From: Syntrophomonadaceae bacterium | GTDB taxonomy: Bacteria > Bacillota_D > Dethiobacteria > DTU022 > PWGO01 | Direction: 5' to 3' | Assembly (NCBI GenBank): GCA_003554535.1 | Contig: PWGT01000019.1 | Coordinates: forward strand, 1-57,388 | Length of the DNA: 57,388 nt | Shown here: positions 34,759 through 44,301 of the stretch, one piece after another | How positions within the stretch are numbered: position 1 is the stretch's first letter | Layout: the number at the start of each line of letters is the position of its first letter | The notes under the pieces: generated by a model | Told to the model about the DNA's origin: nothing | The model's database searches: none | Seen by the model: only the letters and a program-made list of their open reading frames with translations | Made by a program: the position numbers and the translations under genes

Positions 34759-35832
34759 TCAAATCCCTGATTCGGCACTCTCAAGATTACTCAGTTCCTC
34801 CTGTAAAGCTTCCAAAAGAGATTCCCGGGGCACCCGCCGGATAATCTCACCATGTTTAAAAATTATACCTTGCCGCGGTGTTCCTGTCACTCCAAGGTGA
34901 GAATTTCGTGCCTCACCGGGGCCGTTAACCACACATCCCATCACCGCAATTTTCCAGGGATACTCTTTTGAAGCAATTAAGGCTTCTACTTTTGCTGCAA
35001 GATTGGGTACATCAATTTCGCAGCGACCGCAGGTAGGACATGAAATCAACTCCGGGCCAAAGACACGAGCCCCTGCCGCCTGCAAAATTAAACGAGCTGT
35101 TTTTACTTCCTCTACTGGAGATGCAGTAAGGGAAACCCGAACTGTATCACCCAGGCCAGCCATCAAAAGGGAACCAATCCCGACAGCAGATTTCACAGTT
35201 CCCCGATAATAAGGCCCGGCTTCAGTTACACCAATGTGCAACGGGTAATCTACTTCCCTGGCTAAAAGAGAATACGCCTGAAAAGTTGCAGGTGCATCCG
35301 AGGCCTTTAAAGATATAACCATATTATAAAAGCCAAATTTTTCAAGATAATGGACATGCCTTACTGCAGATTTCACCAGCGCCGATGGAGAATCTCCCTG
35401 ATAACCTTGCAAAATATCCTTTTCCAGCGAAGCGGCATTCACACCGATCCTAAGCGCAACTCCATTTTCCCCTGCTTTTTCAGCTACTTGGAGGAGTTTT
35501 TCTTTCCCCCCCAGATTACCTGGGTTTATTCTTACCTTGGCCACTCCCTGGTCTATGGCCTTTAAGGCTAATTCATGATGAAAATGAATATCAGCTATAA
35601 CCGGAACAGGGCTGGCCTTAGTTATTTCTCTCAGCCCTTTTACAGCATCCTCATCTGGCACCGCAACCCTGACCAATTCTCCGCCAGCCTTGTATATATC
35701 TTCTATCTGCTCTATAGTAGCTAAAGTATCTGCGGTATTTGTATTGGTCATGGTCTGAATTGTGATGGGCGAATCCCCACCCATGACAACATTACCTACC
35801 CGAATTTGCCGAGTTTTGTTTCGTTCCAACAT
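34759..35832 (-). CDS. ispG: 4-hydroxy-3-methylbut-2-enyl diphosphate synthase (flavodoxin)
   Basis: 357 residues, a MEP-pathway iron-sulfur enzyme. The barrel begins RQIRVGNVVMGGDSPI. Cluster ligands lie in SCPTCGRCEID (two Cys used) and GCVVNGPGEA. It converts MEcPP to HMBPP. It is the last gene of the dxr-rseP-ispG unit. AATGGAGG precedes the ATG. Confidence 0.97.
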   Translation of the reverse strand: MLERNKTRQIRVGNVVMGGDSPITIQTMTNTNTADTLATIEQIEDIYKAGGELVRVAVPDEDAVKGLREITKASPVPVIADIHFHHELALKAIDQGVAKVRINPGNLGGKEKLLQVAEKAGENGVALRIGVNAASLEKDILQGYQGDSPSALVKSAVRHVHYLEKFGFYNMVISLKASDAPATFQAYSLLAREVDYPLHIGVTEAGPYYRGTVKSAVGIGSLLMAGLGDTVRVSLTASPVEEVKTARLILQAAGARVFGPELISCPTCGRCEIDVPNLAAKVEALIASKEYPWKIAVMGCVVNGPGEARNSHLGVTGTPRQGIIFKHGEIIRRVPRESLLEALQEELSNLESAESGI

Positions 35833-35843
35833 CTATTCCTCCA

Positions 35844-36866
35844 TTACTGGAATATACCCAGCCTGAGCAAATCATGATAGGTAACTACCAGAATTAAAAC
35901 CAACAACATGGCAAAGCCGATCAAATGGATTAAGCCTTCTTTTTCTGGATCCATAGCCTTACCTCTTATCCCCTCAATTATTAAGAAGAGAAGGCGTCCT
36001 CCATCCAGAGCAGGAATGGGTAGCAAATTGATAAAGCCCAGGCTAAAACTAATTAACCCGGTAAGCATCAACAGGTTAGCAATACCCATAGCTGCAGCCT
36101 CTCCTACAAATCCCACAATCCCTACCGGGCCGGCTACATCTGCAGGAATTTGACCTGTTATAGTTAAATAAATAGAAGCAAAAAACACATAGATATACTC
36201 GAAACTTGCGCCAATGGAAGCGAAAAAGTTAAACTTCTCCGCCGGTTGTCCAATACCTATCATAGGTTGGGTGGTACCATCAGGTAGCTCTCGAAATGTT
36301 GGTTCCACTTGCACTGTTTGCTGCTGTCCCTCACGAGTAAAGGTGATGTGTACCTCTTCTCCTTCGCTCTCATTAATAAGAGCAATTATATCTTGAAAAT
36401 CATTTACCCTGTTTTTATCCACTGCAACTATTTCGTCGCCTTCTTCCAACCCAACTTCATAAGCAGGGGTGCCCGGCTCAACAACTCCTACTTTAGTAGA
36501 ATCTTCCACCGGCACGCCTGTTAAGAAAAAGTGCACTACAAAGAAAAGAAAAATAGCCAGGGCAAAATTCAACAAAGAGCCGGCTGCCACAACAGAGATG
36601 CGCCCAAATAAAGGCTTTTCTATGAAGTTTCCAGGCTCTCCTTTTTCTTCTGGATCTTCCCCTAACATCCGGCAATAACCGCCTAGAGGAATAGCCCGCA
36701 ACGAATAATCAGTGCCATCCTTTGACCAACCAAGCAGACGCGGCCCAAAGCCCAGGGACAGCTCCAAGACTTTGATCCCGTTGCGCCTGGCAGCCAAATA
36801 ATGACCATACTCATGCACAAAAATAATTATCCCAAAAACAAATATGGCCGCAATTAAAGTTTGCAA
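35844..36866 (-). CDS. rseP: Site-2 intramembrane metalloprotease RseP
   Basis: 340 residues. Zinc ligands are in HEYGHYLAARRNG (about 18-30) and the third in ALDGGRLLF near the C-terminus. One PDZ domain (about 115-200, VEPGTPAYEVGLEEGDEIVAVD) lies between membrane segments, as in Firmicutes RseP/RasP. It cleaves anti-sigma factors and leftover signal peptides in the membrane. TTG start with GGGTGA 7 bases upstream; it abuts dxr. Confidence 0.96.
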   Translation of the reverse strand: MQTLIAAIFVFGIIIFVHEYGHYLAARRNGIKVLELSLGFGPRLLGWSKDGTDYSLRAIPLGGYCRMLGEDPEEKGEPGNFIEKPLFGRISVVAAGSLLNFALAIFLFFVVHFFLTGVPVEDSTKVGVVEPGTPAYEVGLEEGDEIVAVDKNRVNDFQDIIALINESEGEEVHITFTREGQQQTVQVEPTFRELPDGTTQPMIGIGQPAEKFNFFASIGASFEYIYVFFASIYLTITGQIPADVAGPVGIVGFVGEAAAMGIANLLMLTGLISFSLGFINLLPIPALDGGRLLFLIIEGIRGKAMDPEKEGLIHLIGFAMLLVLILVVTYHDLLRLGIFQ

Positions 36867-38027
36867 TTAATAATCACCCGCTTTAAATAATTCTAATGTT
36901 TTGTCCCTGGCCCAGCCATCAACAGCAAGAATATCTTCTTCTGCCGGCCTTTTTACCAGTTCATGCCTCGCCATAACCTTTCTAATCAATTCGCTTATAG
37001 CCGAAAACATAATTTGACCCTGCAAGAATAATTCTACCGCCACCTCATTTGCTGCATTCATACAAGCCGGCATGCTTCCTCCTACCTCCCCAGCCTGGTA
37101 AGCATAAGATAAGCAAGGGAATGTTTCCGTATCCGGCGGCTCAAATACCAGGTTCTGCTCATTCCAGTTAACTGGAGCTATGAGAGAATCTCTCCGCCGG
37201 GGAAAAGTAAGCGCATACTGGATGGGAAGGCGCATATCCGGTGGAGCAACCTGAGCTATCACCGACCCATCTGTAAACTCTACCATGCCATGAACCAGGC
37301 TCTGTGGATGAATAAGCACCCCAATCTTTTGCAAGGGAACATTAAAAAGCCACTGAGCCTCTAAAACTTCAAAACCCTTATTCATCAGAGTAGCAGAATC
37401 AATGGTGATTTTAGAGCCCATCTGCCAATTCGGGTGCTTTAAAGCTTGCTCCCGCGTAACATGGTGAAGCTCGTGAAATTTCCAACCACGAAAAGGTCCC
37501 CCCGATGCTGTTAAAAAAACTTTCCGAATACTTTCCGGGTTTTCCCCCTGCAAACACTGAAAAATAGCTGAATGCTCACTATCCACCGGAATAACCTGTT
37601 CCTGGTAAGCAGGATATTCGCGGGCAAGAAGTTCTCCCCCAACCACCAGGGATTCTTTATTGGCTAAGGCCACTTTTTTCCCTGCCTTTAAAGCCGAAAG
37701 AACAGGGCGAAAACCACTAAAACCTACTACAGCAATGAGTATAATATCTGCAGTTGGCCAGGTAGCTGCCTGCAACAATCCTTCTTCTCCTTGTTCAACT
37801 TGAACATCCAGGTTGCTCATTTCATGTTTAAAGCTCTGGGTATCAGCTCCTGTTTCTGTTAACACCGCCAACTCGGGTTGAAAGCGATGAACCTGCTCAG
37901 CAAGAAACTGATGATCAGTATGAGCTGTTAGCGCTACTACCCGGTATTCATCACCAAGTTCTTTAATAACTTCCAAGGCTTGCCTTCCTATTGATCCACT
38001 TGCACCTAAAATACTAATTCTGGGCAG
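36867..38027 (-). CDS. dxr: 1-deoxy-D-xylulose 5-phosphate reductoisomerase
   Basis: 386 residues if started at CTG (38025-38027). The NADPH site GASGSIGRQALEVI follows directly, which a TTG start at 37976 would cut off. AGGGGAG sits 7 bases before the CTG, and no ATG, GTG or TTG is in frame between an upstream position and the Rossmann motif. Further motifs are KVALANKESLVVGG, TASGGPFRGW and IDSATLMNKGFEV. First committed MEP-pathway step. Confidence 0.95.
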   Translation of the reverse strand: MPRISILGASGSIGRQALEVIKELGDEYRVVALTAHTDHQFLAEQVHRFQPELAVLTETGADTQSFKHEMSNLDVQVEQGEEGLLQAATWPTADIILIAVVGFSGFRPVLSALKAGKKVALANKESLVVGGELLAREYPAYQEQVIPVDSEHSAIFQCLQGENPESIRKVFLTASGGPFRGWKFHELHHVTREQALKHPNWQMGSKITIDSATLMNKGFEVLEAQWLFNVPLQKIGVLIHPQSLVHGMVEFTDGSVIAQVAPPDMRLPIQYALTFPRRRDSLIAPVNWNEQNLVFEPPDTETFPCLSYAYQAGEVGGSMPACMNAANEVAVELFLQGQIMFSAISELIRKVMARHELVKRPAEEDILAVDGWARDKTLELFKAGDY

Positions 38028-38076
38028 AATCCCTCTCCCCTTTTTATGAATACTACTAAAACATATTATATTTATA

Positions 38077-38865
38077 TTATACTATTAAAAACAAAAATAA
38101 ATAAACAAAAGGTGCTGCCAGTAACATGCTATCAAAGCGATCTAAAATGCCACCATGTCCCGGTATTAATCCGCCGGAATCTTTTACTTCCATTTTTCGT
38201 TTCAGAGCAGATTCTACCAGGTCTCCAAGTTGGGCCAGAATTATAATTAAAATAGCCATAGCTATTGACCAACCCAAGTCCAGCGGGTAAAACCACTCCA
38301 TAAATATAAAAGTAATTGCTACAAATGCTACAGTCCCCAGGAAACCTCCTATCGATCCTTCCACAGTTTTTCCCGGGCTAACTGAAGGTATTAATTTTCT
38401 CCGCCCCCATTTATTACCTGCAAAATAAGCAAAAGTATCATTAAGCCATACTATAGCAAATAATATCACTGTAAATTCAAAAGTAAAAGAATTTCTGATT
38501 AAAACTAAAAAGCTCATCAAACCGCCTATATAAATAATCCCCCAAAAAAGGGAAGTTGATTCCTGTGCCTCTGCTTCATTAAATCTAAAGACCATGCCCA
38601 GTGCAGTAAAAACAAACAAGATCGTTATAATCATCAATACCAGCGGATAATTTTCCAGGTATACCCCTCCCAGTAGGGCAGTTACGCCTGCATACCCTAC
38701 TAAATGCGGGAAAATCCCCGAAAAATCCATCATTACTAAAAACTCACGCATTCCTATTATTACTATCAACCATACAATTAAAGTATACCACAAATCACCT
38801 AGATAGATGAAATACAAAAGGAGGGGAATTCCCACCAGTGCAGATAATACCCTTTTGATGAGCAT
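38077..38865 (-). CDS. cdsA: Phosphatidate cytidylyltransferase
   Basis: 262 residues with about eight membrane segments. The C-terminal signature KRKMEVKDSGGLIPGHGGILDRFDS is diagnostic. Makes CDP-diacylglycerol for phospholipid synthesis. It abuts uppS (1 base apart); GGAGG lies 8 bases before ATG. Confidence 0.96.
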   Translation of the reverse strand: MLIKRVLSALVGIPLLLYFIYLGDLWYTLIVWLIVIIGMREFLVMMDFSGIFPHLVGYAGVTALLGGVYLENYPLVLMIITILFVFTALGMVFRFNEAEAQESTSLFWGIIYIGGLMSFLVLIRNSFTFEFTVILFAIVWLNDTFAYFAGNKWGRRKLIPSVSPGKTVEGSIGGFLGTVAFVAITFIFMEWFYPLDLGWSIAMAILIIILAQLGDLVESALKRKMEVKDSGGLIPGHGGILDRFDSMLLAAPFVYLFLFLIV

Positions 38866-39639
38866 CTATTCGGCCTCCAATCCTCCAAAACGACGTTTTC
38901 TTTTTTGAAACTCGTATATAGCTTCTAACAAATGAAGTCTATCGAAATCTGGCCAAAGCACGGGAGTAAAATAAAACTCCGCATACGCTGCTTGCCACAG
39001 AAGAAAATTGCTAATTCGAAGTTCTCCGCTAGTTCTAATAATCAGTTCAGGATCAGGTAATTCTCCGGTAAGGAGATGCTGAGAAAAGGTTTCTTCATTA
39101 ATATCATCCAAGAGCAAGCTGCCCTCCTGTACCTTTTGGGCAATATTTCGAACCGCGTGGACAATGTCCGGGCGTCCTCCATAATTTACTGCCATATTAA
39201 AAGTCAAACCTGTATTATAAAAGGTTGTTTTCATGGATTTATGTATTGCTTCGCGAGCATCTGAAGGCAGTTCATCGACCAAACCACTGGCAGTAACCTT
39301 AATATTATTTTCATGCATAGTTTGCAAATCTTCCTCAAGATACTTTTGTGGCAATTTGAGCAAGAAATTTACTTCCTCAGAAGGCCTTCTCCAATTTTCA
39401 GTGGAAAAAGCATAAACAGTAAGGACTTCCAGGTTAAAATCGCTGCAATGCTGCACTACTTTACGCAATGCTTCTACTCCGGCCTGATGACCTTCAATGC
39501 GCGGCAAATCCTGCTGGGTAGCCCACCTTCCGTTGCCGTCCATGATAATAGCCACATGGCCTGGAAGACGCTCCCAGTTTATAGAAGATATCAATTCATT
39601 TTCGCGAATTTTAAGATTATAGGTTTCATCTAAAAACAT
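38866..39639 (-). CDS. uppS: Undecaprenyl diphosphate synthase (cis-prenyltransferase)
   Basis: 257 residues. The catalytic motif IIMDGNGRWA (about 37-46), YAFSTENWRRP and the C-terminal RTSGELRISNFLLWQAAYAEF are conserved. Elongates farnesyl diphosphate to the C55 carrier for peptidoglycan. The ATG at 39637-39639 is preferred (GAGG 9 bases upstream) over the longer frame. Confidence 0.96.
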   Translation of the reverse strand: MFLDETYNLKIRENELISSINWERLPGHVAIIMDGNGRWATQQDLPRIEGHQAGVEALRKVVQHCSDFNLEVLTVYAFSTENWRRPSEEVNFLLKLPQKYLEEDLQTMHENNIKVTASGLVDELPSDAREAIHKSMKTTFYNTGLTFNMAVNYGGRPDIVHAVRNIAQKVQEGSLLLDDINEETFSQHLLTGELPDPELIIRTSGELRISNFLLWQAAYAEFYFTPVLWPDFDRLHLLEAIYEFQKRKRRFGGLEAE

Positions 39640-39709
39640 TTGGGGATACCTCAAGAAAGCAAAATTTGTATTATCAATATTTCTTAGAAACACCTCAAAG
39701 CCTTAATTT

Positions 39710-39745
39710 CTTAAAAAGAAAAAGAGCCCCCTCCAGCGAGGGGGC
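39710..39745 (-). terminator. Intrinsic terminator after the ferredoxin gene
   Basis: GCCCCCTC (39726-39733) with GAGGGGGC (39738-39745), loop of 4, followed on the minus strand by TCTTTTTCTTTTT. It lies 10 bases after the ferredoxin stop, separating rpsB-frr-ferredoxin from uppS onward. Confidence 0.9.
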
Positions 39746-39754
39746 ATAATGAAA

Positions 39755-39928
39755 TTATTCCTCAATAATTGCATCACTAGGGCACTCATCTACACAGCTG
39801 CCACAATCATCACATGCATCCTGATCAATCTCGAAATAATCGTCACCCTCCTTGATAGCATCCGAAGGGCAAACGTCCATGCACAAACCACAAGCAGTGC
39901 ACTCTTCAGCATCAATACGGAAAGCCAT
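39755..39928 (-). CDS. 2[4Fe-4S] ferredoxin
   Basis: 57 residues, MAFRIDAEECTACGLCMDVCPS... then CDDCGSCVDECPSDAI. Two complete CxxCxxCxxxCP motifs make a clostridial-type 2[4Fe-4S] ferredoxin, a general low-potential electron carrier. AAGGGGGTG precedes the ATG. It overlaps the end of the upstream gene by 17 bases. A ferredoxin in this block may supply the iron-sulfur enzyme IspG downstream, but this is inference. Confidence 0.96.
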   Translation of the reverse strand: MAFRIDAEECTACGLCMDVCPSDAIKEGDDYFEIDQDACDDCGSCVDECPSDAIIEE

Positions 39929-40148
39929 TCATTTCACCCCCTTTTCCTAAATCTAATGTTACAACTAGTTCTACAACATTGCCTTCATTTAGATGCTGCC
40001 TTACCACCCGGTAGCGTGTTTTTTCAGGCTCTTTATAACCGGGGGGCAACGTTTTTTCTATCTTTACCTGATACCCCACCTTCCAAAGCCTTTTTTCTGC
40101 TACTTCCAGGGGGTAAGCAACCATATAAGGCAACTGCTCTGTAGCCAA
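39912..40148 (-). CDS. Small PASTA-like protein
   Basis: 78 residues, TTG start with GGAGG 10 bases upstream. The pattern LPYMVAYPLEVAEKRLWKVGYQVKI...RVVRQHLNEGNVVELVVTLD resembles one PASTA domain (a PASTA-type strand-helix-strand unit). No signal peptide or membrane segment is present, so a cytoplasmic place is expected, which is unusual for PASTA. It lies between frr and the ferredoxin gene. Confidence 0.7.
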   Translation of the reverse strand: MATEQLPYMVAYPLEVAEKRLWKVGYQVKIEKTLPPGYKEPEKTRYRVVRQHLNEGNVVELVVTLDLGKGGEMNGFPY

Positions 40149-40153
40149 GAAGA

Positions 40154-40708
40154 TTATACCTCCATAATTTCTTTTTCTTTTGCTTCCAATGTTTTATCTA
40201 TTTCGCTAATATAATTGTCGGTTATCTTCTGGATCTCTTCCTGCGCACCAAAGCTTAGGTCCTCAGAGACATCTCCGTCTTTTTCCATTTTTTTGATCCT
40301 GTCGTTAAACTCCCGGCGCAAATTACGAACAGCAACCCGGCTTTCCTCGGCTTTTTTGCGGATGAATTTGCTCAGTTCTTTCCGGCGCTCTTCAGTTAAC
40401 TCGGGAATGGTAAGTCTGATAACATTCCCGTCATTATTGGGGTTAAGCCCCAAATCGGACTTCAGAATGGCTTTCTCTATATCTTTAACGGAATTTTTAT
40501 CCCACGGCTGAATAACTATAAGCCGTGCCTCAGGTGCACTTATACCAGCCAGTTGATACAAAGGAGTGGGGGTGCCGTAATAGTCCCCCTCCAGATCCTC
40601 TACAAGCGCTGGGGTAGCTCTTCCAGCCCGGAGTGTCGCAAACTCACGCTGCAAAGCTTCTACTGTTTTTTGCACTTTTTCTTCAAATTCTAAATAAACT
40701 TCATCCAT
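40154..40708 (-). CDS. frr: Ribosome recycling factor
   Basis: 184 residues from ATG (40706-40708), GGAGG 8 bases upstream. Motifs: EALQREFATLRAGRATPALVE, IQPWDKNSVKDIEKAI and NPNNDGNVIRLTIPELTEERRKEL. With EF-G it splits the post-termination ribosome. Confidence 0.97.
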   Translation of the reverse strand: MDEVYLEFEEKVQKTVEALQREFATLRAGRATPALVEDLEGDYYGTPTPLYQLAGISAPEARLIVIQPWDKNSVKDIEKAILKSDLGLNPNNDGNVIRLTIPELTEERRKELSKFIRKKAEESRVAVRNLRREFNDRIKKMEKDGDVSEDLSFGAQEEIQKITDNYISEIDKTLEAKEKEIMEV

Positions 40709-40740
40709 GGGGCTATCCTCCTTTCCCATCAGCAGTAAAA

Positions 40741-41493
<753 letters not shown>

Positions 41494-41505
41494 TTACATA
41501 TATAA

Positions 41506-41537
41506 CAAAAAAATAACCCTTTTAAAAGGGTTATTTT
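41506..41537 (-). terminator. Hairpin between tsf and pyrH
   Basis: AAAATAACCCTTTT (41510-41523) is perfectly self-complementary to 41524-41537 and is followed on the minus strand by a T run. It lies 9 bases after tsf. It should stop part of the rpsB-tsf transcripts, giving more S2/EF-Ts than PyrH/RRF. Confidence 0.85.
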
Positions 41538-41546
41538 AAAGTTTTT

Positions 41547-42176
41547 CTATTCTTCCTGATCTTCATCTTCTGCTTCTCCGCTTAATTCTCCTACTTCAAA
41601 ACGGGCAAAACGACGCAGAATAATATTTTCTCCCAAACGGGCAACTGTCTCTATAAGCAGATCATTTACAGTCTTTTCATCATCTTTAACATATGGTTGT
41701 TCCAAGAGACAATTCTCCTGGTAAAATTTATTAATCCTGCCTTCAATGATCTTGTCTATAACATTTTCTGGCTTTCCTTCGTTTAAAGCCTGGCGACGCA
41801 AAAAATCTTTTTCCTCTTCCAAAATTTCTTCCGGAACATCCTCTTTCCGAAGATAAGCAGGATTAGTTGCTGCTACTTGAAGGCAAAGATTCCTGGCCAG
41901 CTCGCGAAAATCATCATTTTTTGCTACAAAGTCTGTCTCACAGTTTAATTCTACAAGAACACCAACTTTGTCCCCGTGATGGATATAAGCATCAACAATT
42001 CCCTCTGAAGCTTTTCGAGTAGCCTTTTTGGCTGCTTTAGCCATTCCTTTTTCTCGTAAATTAGCCAAAGCCTTCTCTTCGTCACCATCAGCTTCCTGTA
42101 AAGCTTTTTTACAATCCATCATTCCCACTCCTGATCTTTCGCGCAATCTCTTAACTTGCTTGGCATCTATTTCCAT
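41547..42176 (-). CDS. tsf: Elongation factor Ts
   Basis: 209 residues from ATG (42174-42176). The N-terminal UBA-like part has [18 protein letters not shown] and the core [11 protein letters not shown]. It exchanges GDP for GTP on EF-Tu. C-terminus acidic ([11 protein letters not shown]). Confidence 0.97.
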   Translation of the reverse strand: MEIDAKQVKRLRERSGVGMMDCKKALQEADGDEEKALANLREKGMAKAAKKATRKASEGIVDAYIHHGDKVGVLVELNCETDFVAKNDDFRELARNLCLQVAATNPAYLRKEDVPEEILEEEKDFLRRQALNEGKPENVIDKIIEGRINKFYQENCLLEQPYVKDDEKTVNDLLIETVARLGENIILRRFARFEVGELSGEAEDEDQEE

Positions 42177-42229
42177 TTCTATCAACCCCTTCTTCAACTA
42201 GGTTTAATTTTTTATTGGAGGAATAACAA

Positions 42230-43156
42230 TTACTTTTCTTCCACCGACTCTTCCGCCTTTGATTCTGTCTCATCATCTTGAGAAGTTTCCTCACTATCTT
42301 CAACCGGTAAATTCTCAACTTCTTCCTCACTCTTTGTATCTTCTGCTTCAAAGATTTCCTCTATATCTTTACTTTCTTCATCAGAAAAAACGGGCTTATC
42401 CTCTTCACTCTCTTTTTCTTCTGTTTCAGGGATAGAAGCTTCTACTCCGGCTTCTTCTTCACCATAAGTTTCAGCAGCTTGTTTTCCTTCTATAGCAGCA
42501 TCAGCTATTACGGAGGTTATCAACTTAACTGCTCTGATTGCATCATCATTCCCTGGAATAATATAGTCAATTTCATCAGGATCGCAATTAGTATCCACTA
42601 TGGCAATAATGGGAATTCCAAGTTTACGCGCTTCAGCTACTGCAATCCTTTCTTTACGCGGATCTACAATGTACATAGCATCTGGCAAACCATTCATACT
42701 CCGTATACCACCCAGGAATTTGAGTAGTTTTTCTTTTTCACGTTGTAAGGACATTGCTTCCTTTTTAGTGAGGACGTCAAACAACCCCTCTTCTTCCATT
42801 CTTTCCAGGTCATTAAGTCTGGCTATCCGCTTGGAAATGGTGCTAAAGTTGGTGAGCATTCCACCCAGCCATCTCTGATTAACATAGTACATTCCACATC
42901 TTTCAGCCTCTGTTTTAATTGAGTCCTGAGCCTGTTTTTTAGTCCCTACAAGAAGAACTTTTCCCCCATCAGCAACAAGGTCTCGCACAAACCTGTAATG
43001 CTGATCAAGCATTTTTACCGTCTTCTGCAAATCAATGATGTAAATTCCATTGCGATCGGTAAAAATGTACTTTTTCATTTTAGGGTTCCATCTCCGGGTC
43101 TGGTGCCCAAAATGGACTCCCGATTCCAATAATTGTTTCATGGTTACTACTGGCAT
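42230..43156 (-). CDS. rpsB: 30S ribosomal protein S2 with long acidic tail
   Basis: 308 residues. The core (1-230) has [33 protein letters not shown] and [19 protein letters not shown]. After about residue 233 comes a tail of about 75 residues made almost wholly of Glu, Asp, Ser and Thr, with no counterpart in the usual 230-250 residue S2. AAAGGAG precedes ATG. A strong promoter and structured leader lie upstream. Confidence 0.97.
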   Translation of the reverse strand: MPVVTMKQLLESGVHFGHQTRRWNPKMKKYIFTDRNGIYIIDLQKTVKMLDQHYRFVRDLVADGGKVLLVGTKKQAQDSIKTEAERCGMYYVNQRWLGGMLTNFSTISKRIARLNDLERMEEEGLFDVLTKKEAMSLQREKEKLLKFLGGIRSMNGLPDAMYIVDPRKERIAVAEARKLGIPIIAIVDTNCDPDEIDYIIPGNDDAIRAVKLITSVIADAAIEGKQAAETYGEEEAGVEASIPETEEKESEEDKPVFSDEESKDIEEIFEAEDTKSEEEVENLPVEDSEETSQDDETESKAEESVEEK

Positions 43157-43208
43157 TACTTAAATTTCTCCTTTCGTTTTTGGTTTTTTCCTCCACCCCG
43201 TCATCTTT

Positions 43209-43243
43209 CACCCTCACTTCTTGCTCAAGAAGCACCGGGGGTG
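43209..43243 (-). promoter_or_regulatory. Structured rpsB leader hairpin
   Basis: CTTCTTG (43217-43223) and CAAGAAG (43226-43232) form an inner stem, and CACCC (43209-43213) with GGGTG (43239-43243) closes an outer stem. It lies in the 5' UTR, 55-90 bases before rpsB. An S2-responsive autoregulatory leader is plausible, as many ribosomal operons have one. Confidence 0.5.
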
Positions 43244-43299
43244 TAATCAGGTGGTGTGCGTACTTTTAGATACAACTTTTCCTCTAAAATAACAGAAGT

Positions 43300-43328
43300 A
43301 GTATAGCATAGTTTCTTTTAAATGGCAA
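43300..43328 (-). promoter_or_regulatory. Predicted sigma-A promoter of rpsB
   Basis: On the minus strand, TTGCCA (43323-43328), 17-base spacer, TATACT (43300-43305). Initiation near 43293 gives a leader of about 137 bases. Confidence 0.75.
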
Positions 43329-43362
43329 TAATATAATAGAAGTGAAACCAGGGGGAAATATT

Positions 43363-43463
43363 GGTGCCGGACCCTGCAATCTGACAGAAGCATTTACTTT
43401 CTTTTAATTGGGAAGATTCATACCTCCCAAAAGAGATTCTATCAAATATCAAGGACCGGCACC
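43363..43463. other. 101-bp element bounded by inverted repeats between codY and rpsB
   Basis: GGTGCCGGACC (43363-43373) and GGACCGGCACC (43453-43463) are inverted repeats matching at 10 of 11 bases. Between them is another partial hairpin (TTGGGAAG with CCTCCCAA). It starts 12 bases after the codY stop and ends 35 bases before the rpsB -35. No T run follows, so it is not a standard terminator. It could be a small structured RNA, a codY 3' stabiliser or a MITE-like remnant. Confidence 0.4.
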
Positions 43464-43475
43464 TAAAAATAATCT

Positions 43476-44270
43476 TTAGATAACTGAGCTGTTTTTATCA
43501 AGTAGTTGTTCCAACAAATATGGATTAAGCACTTTTATGTAAGTACCTTTCATTCCCAAGGAACGGGATTCAATCACCCCTGCGCTTTCAAACTTGCGCA
43601 GAGCATTGACAATAACTGAACGGGTTATTCCCAATTGATCAGCAATCTTGCTGGCTACCAGCAAGCCCTCATCGCTTCCTAATTCTTGAAATATGTGCTC
43701 TACCGCTTCCAGTTCAGAATAAGAAAGAGTGGCTATAGCCAGCTGAACTACAGCTTTACTGCGTGCTTCTTCCTCAATTTTTTCCGCTTTGGAACGTAAT
43801 ACTTCCATGCCTACCACAGTAGCCCCGGTTTCTGCCAGAATTAAATCTTCGGCATCAAAAAGCTCGTTAAAACGGGCCAAGAGCAAAGTCCCCAGTCGTC
43901 TACCTCCGCCTATGATGGGTATTACGCTGGTAATTTTTTCTTTAAAATGGCATTTCTCCGAACTTAAAAAAACACACTCACCAGACTCCTGTCGCAAGTT
44001 TACCCGGGAATCTTCACTTTTGAGCAAAAAGTCATTGTATTCTGAGGGAAATACTCCATCATTAAATACTTCCTTTACCATGATCTCACACTCAAAATCG
44101 TCTACCAGTGAATAGCCCAACAACTCACCTTCACGGCCAGCAATGTAAATATTAGAATCAATGACACTGCGCAATACATTGGCCACTTCATTAAAATCTA
44201 CACGCTGCCCTGCCGTCTTCTGCAAAATCTTGTTAATACGCCTGGTTTTCTCCAGTAATGGTGATTCCAT
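43476..44270 (-). CDS. codY: GTP-sensing global repressor CodY
   Basis: 264 residues. The N-terminal GAF domain binds branched-chain amino acids ([22 protein letters not shown]...). The C-terminal winged helix is [44 protein letters not shown]. It represses amino acid and nitrogen genes when nutrients are plentiful. It stands in the standard xerC-hslV-hslU-codY order. AAAAGGAGTG precedes ATG. Confidence 0.97.
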   Translation of the reverse strand: MESPLLEKTRRINKILQKTAGQRVDFNEVANVLRSVIDSNIYIAGREGELLGYSLVDDFECEIMVKEVFNDGVFPSEYNDFLLKSEDSRVNLRQESGECVFLSSEKCHFKEKITSVIPIIGGGRRLGTLLLARFNELFDAEDLILAETGATVVGMEVLRSKAEKIEEEARSKAVVQLAIATLSYSELEAVEHIFQELGSDEGLLVASKIADQLGITRSVIVNALRKFESAGVIESRSLGMKGTYIKVLNPYLLEQLLDKNSSVI

Positions 44271-44301
44271 AATCTTTTCACTCCTTTTTAATTTTGCTAA
44301 T

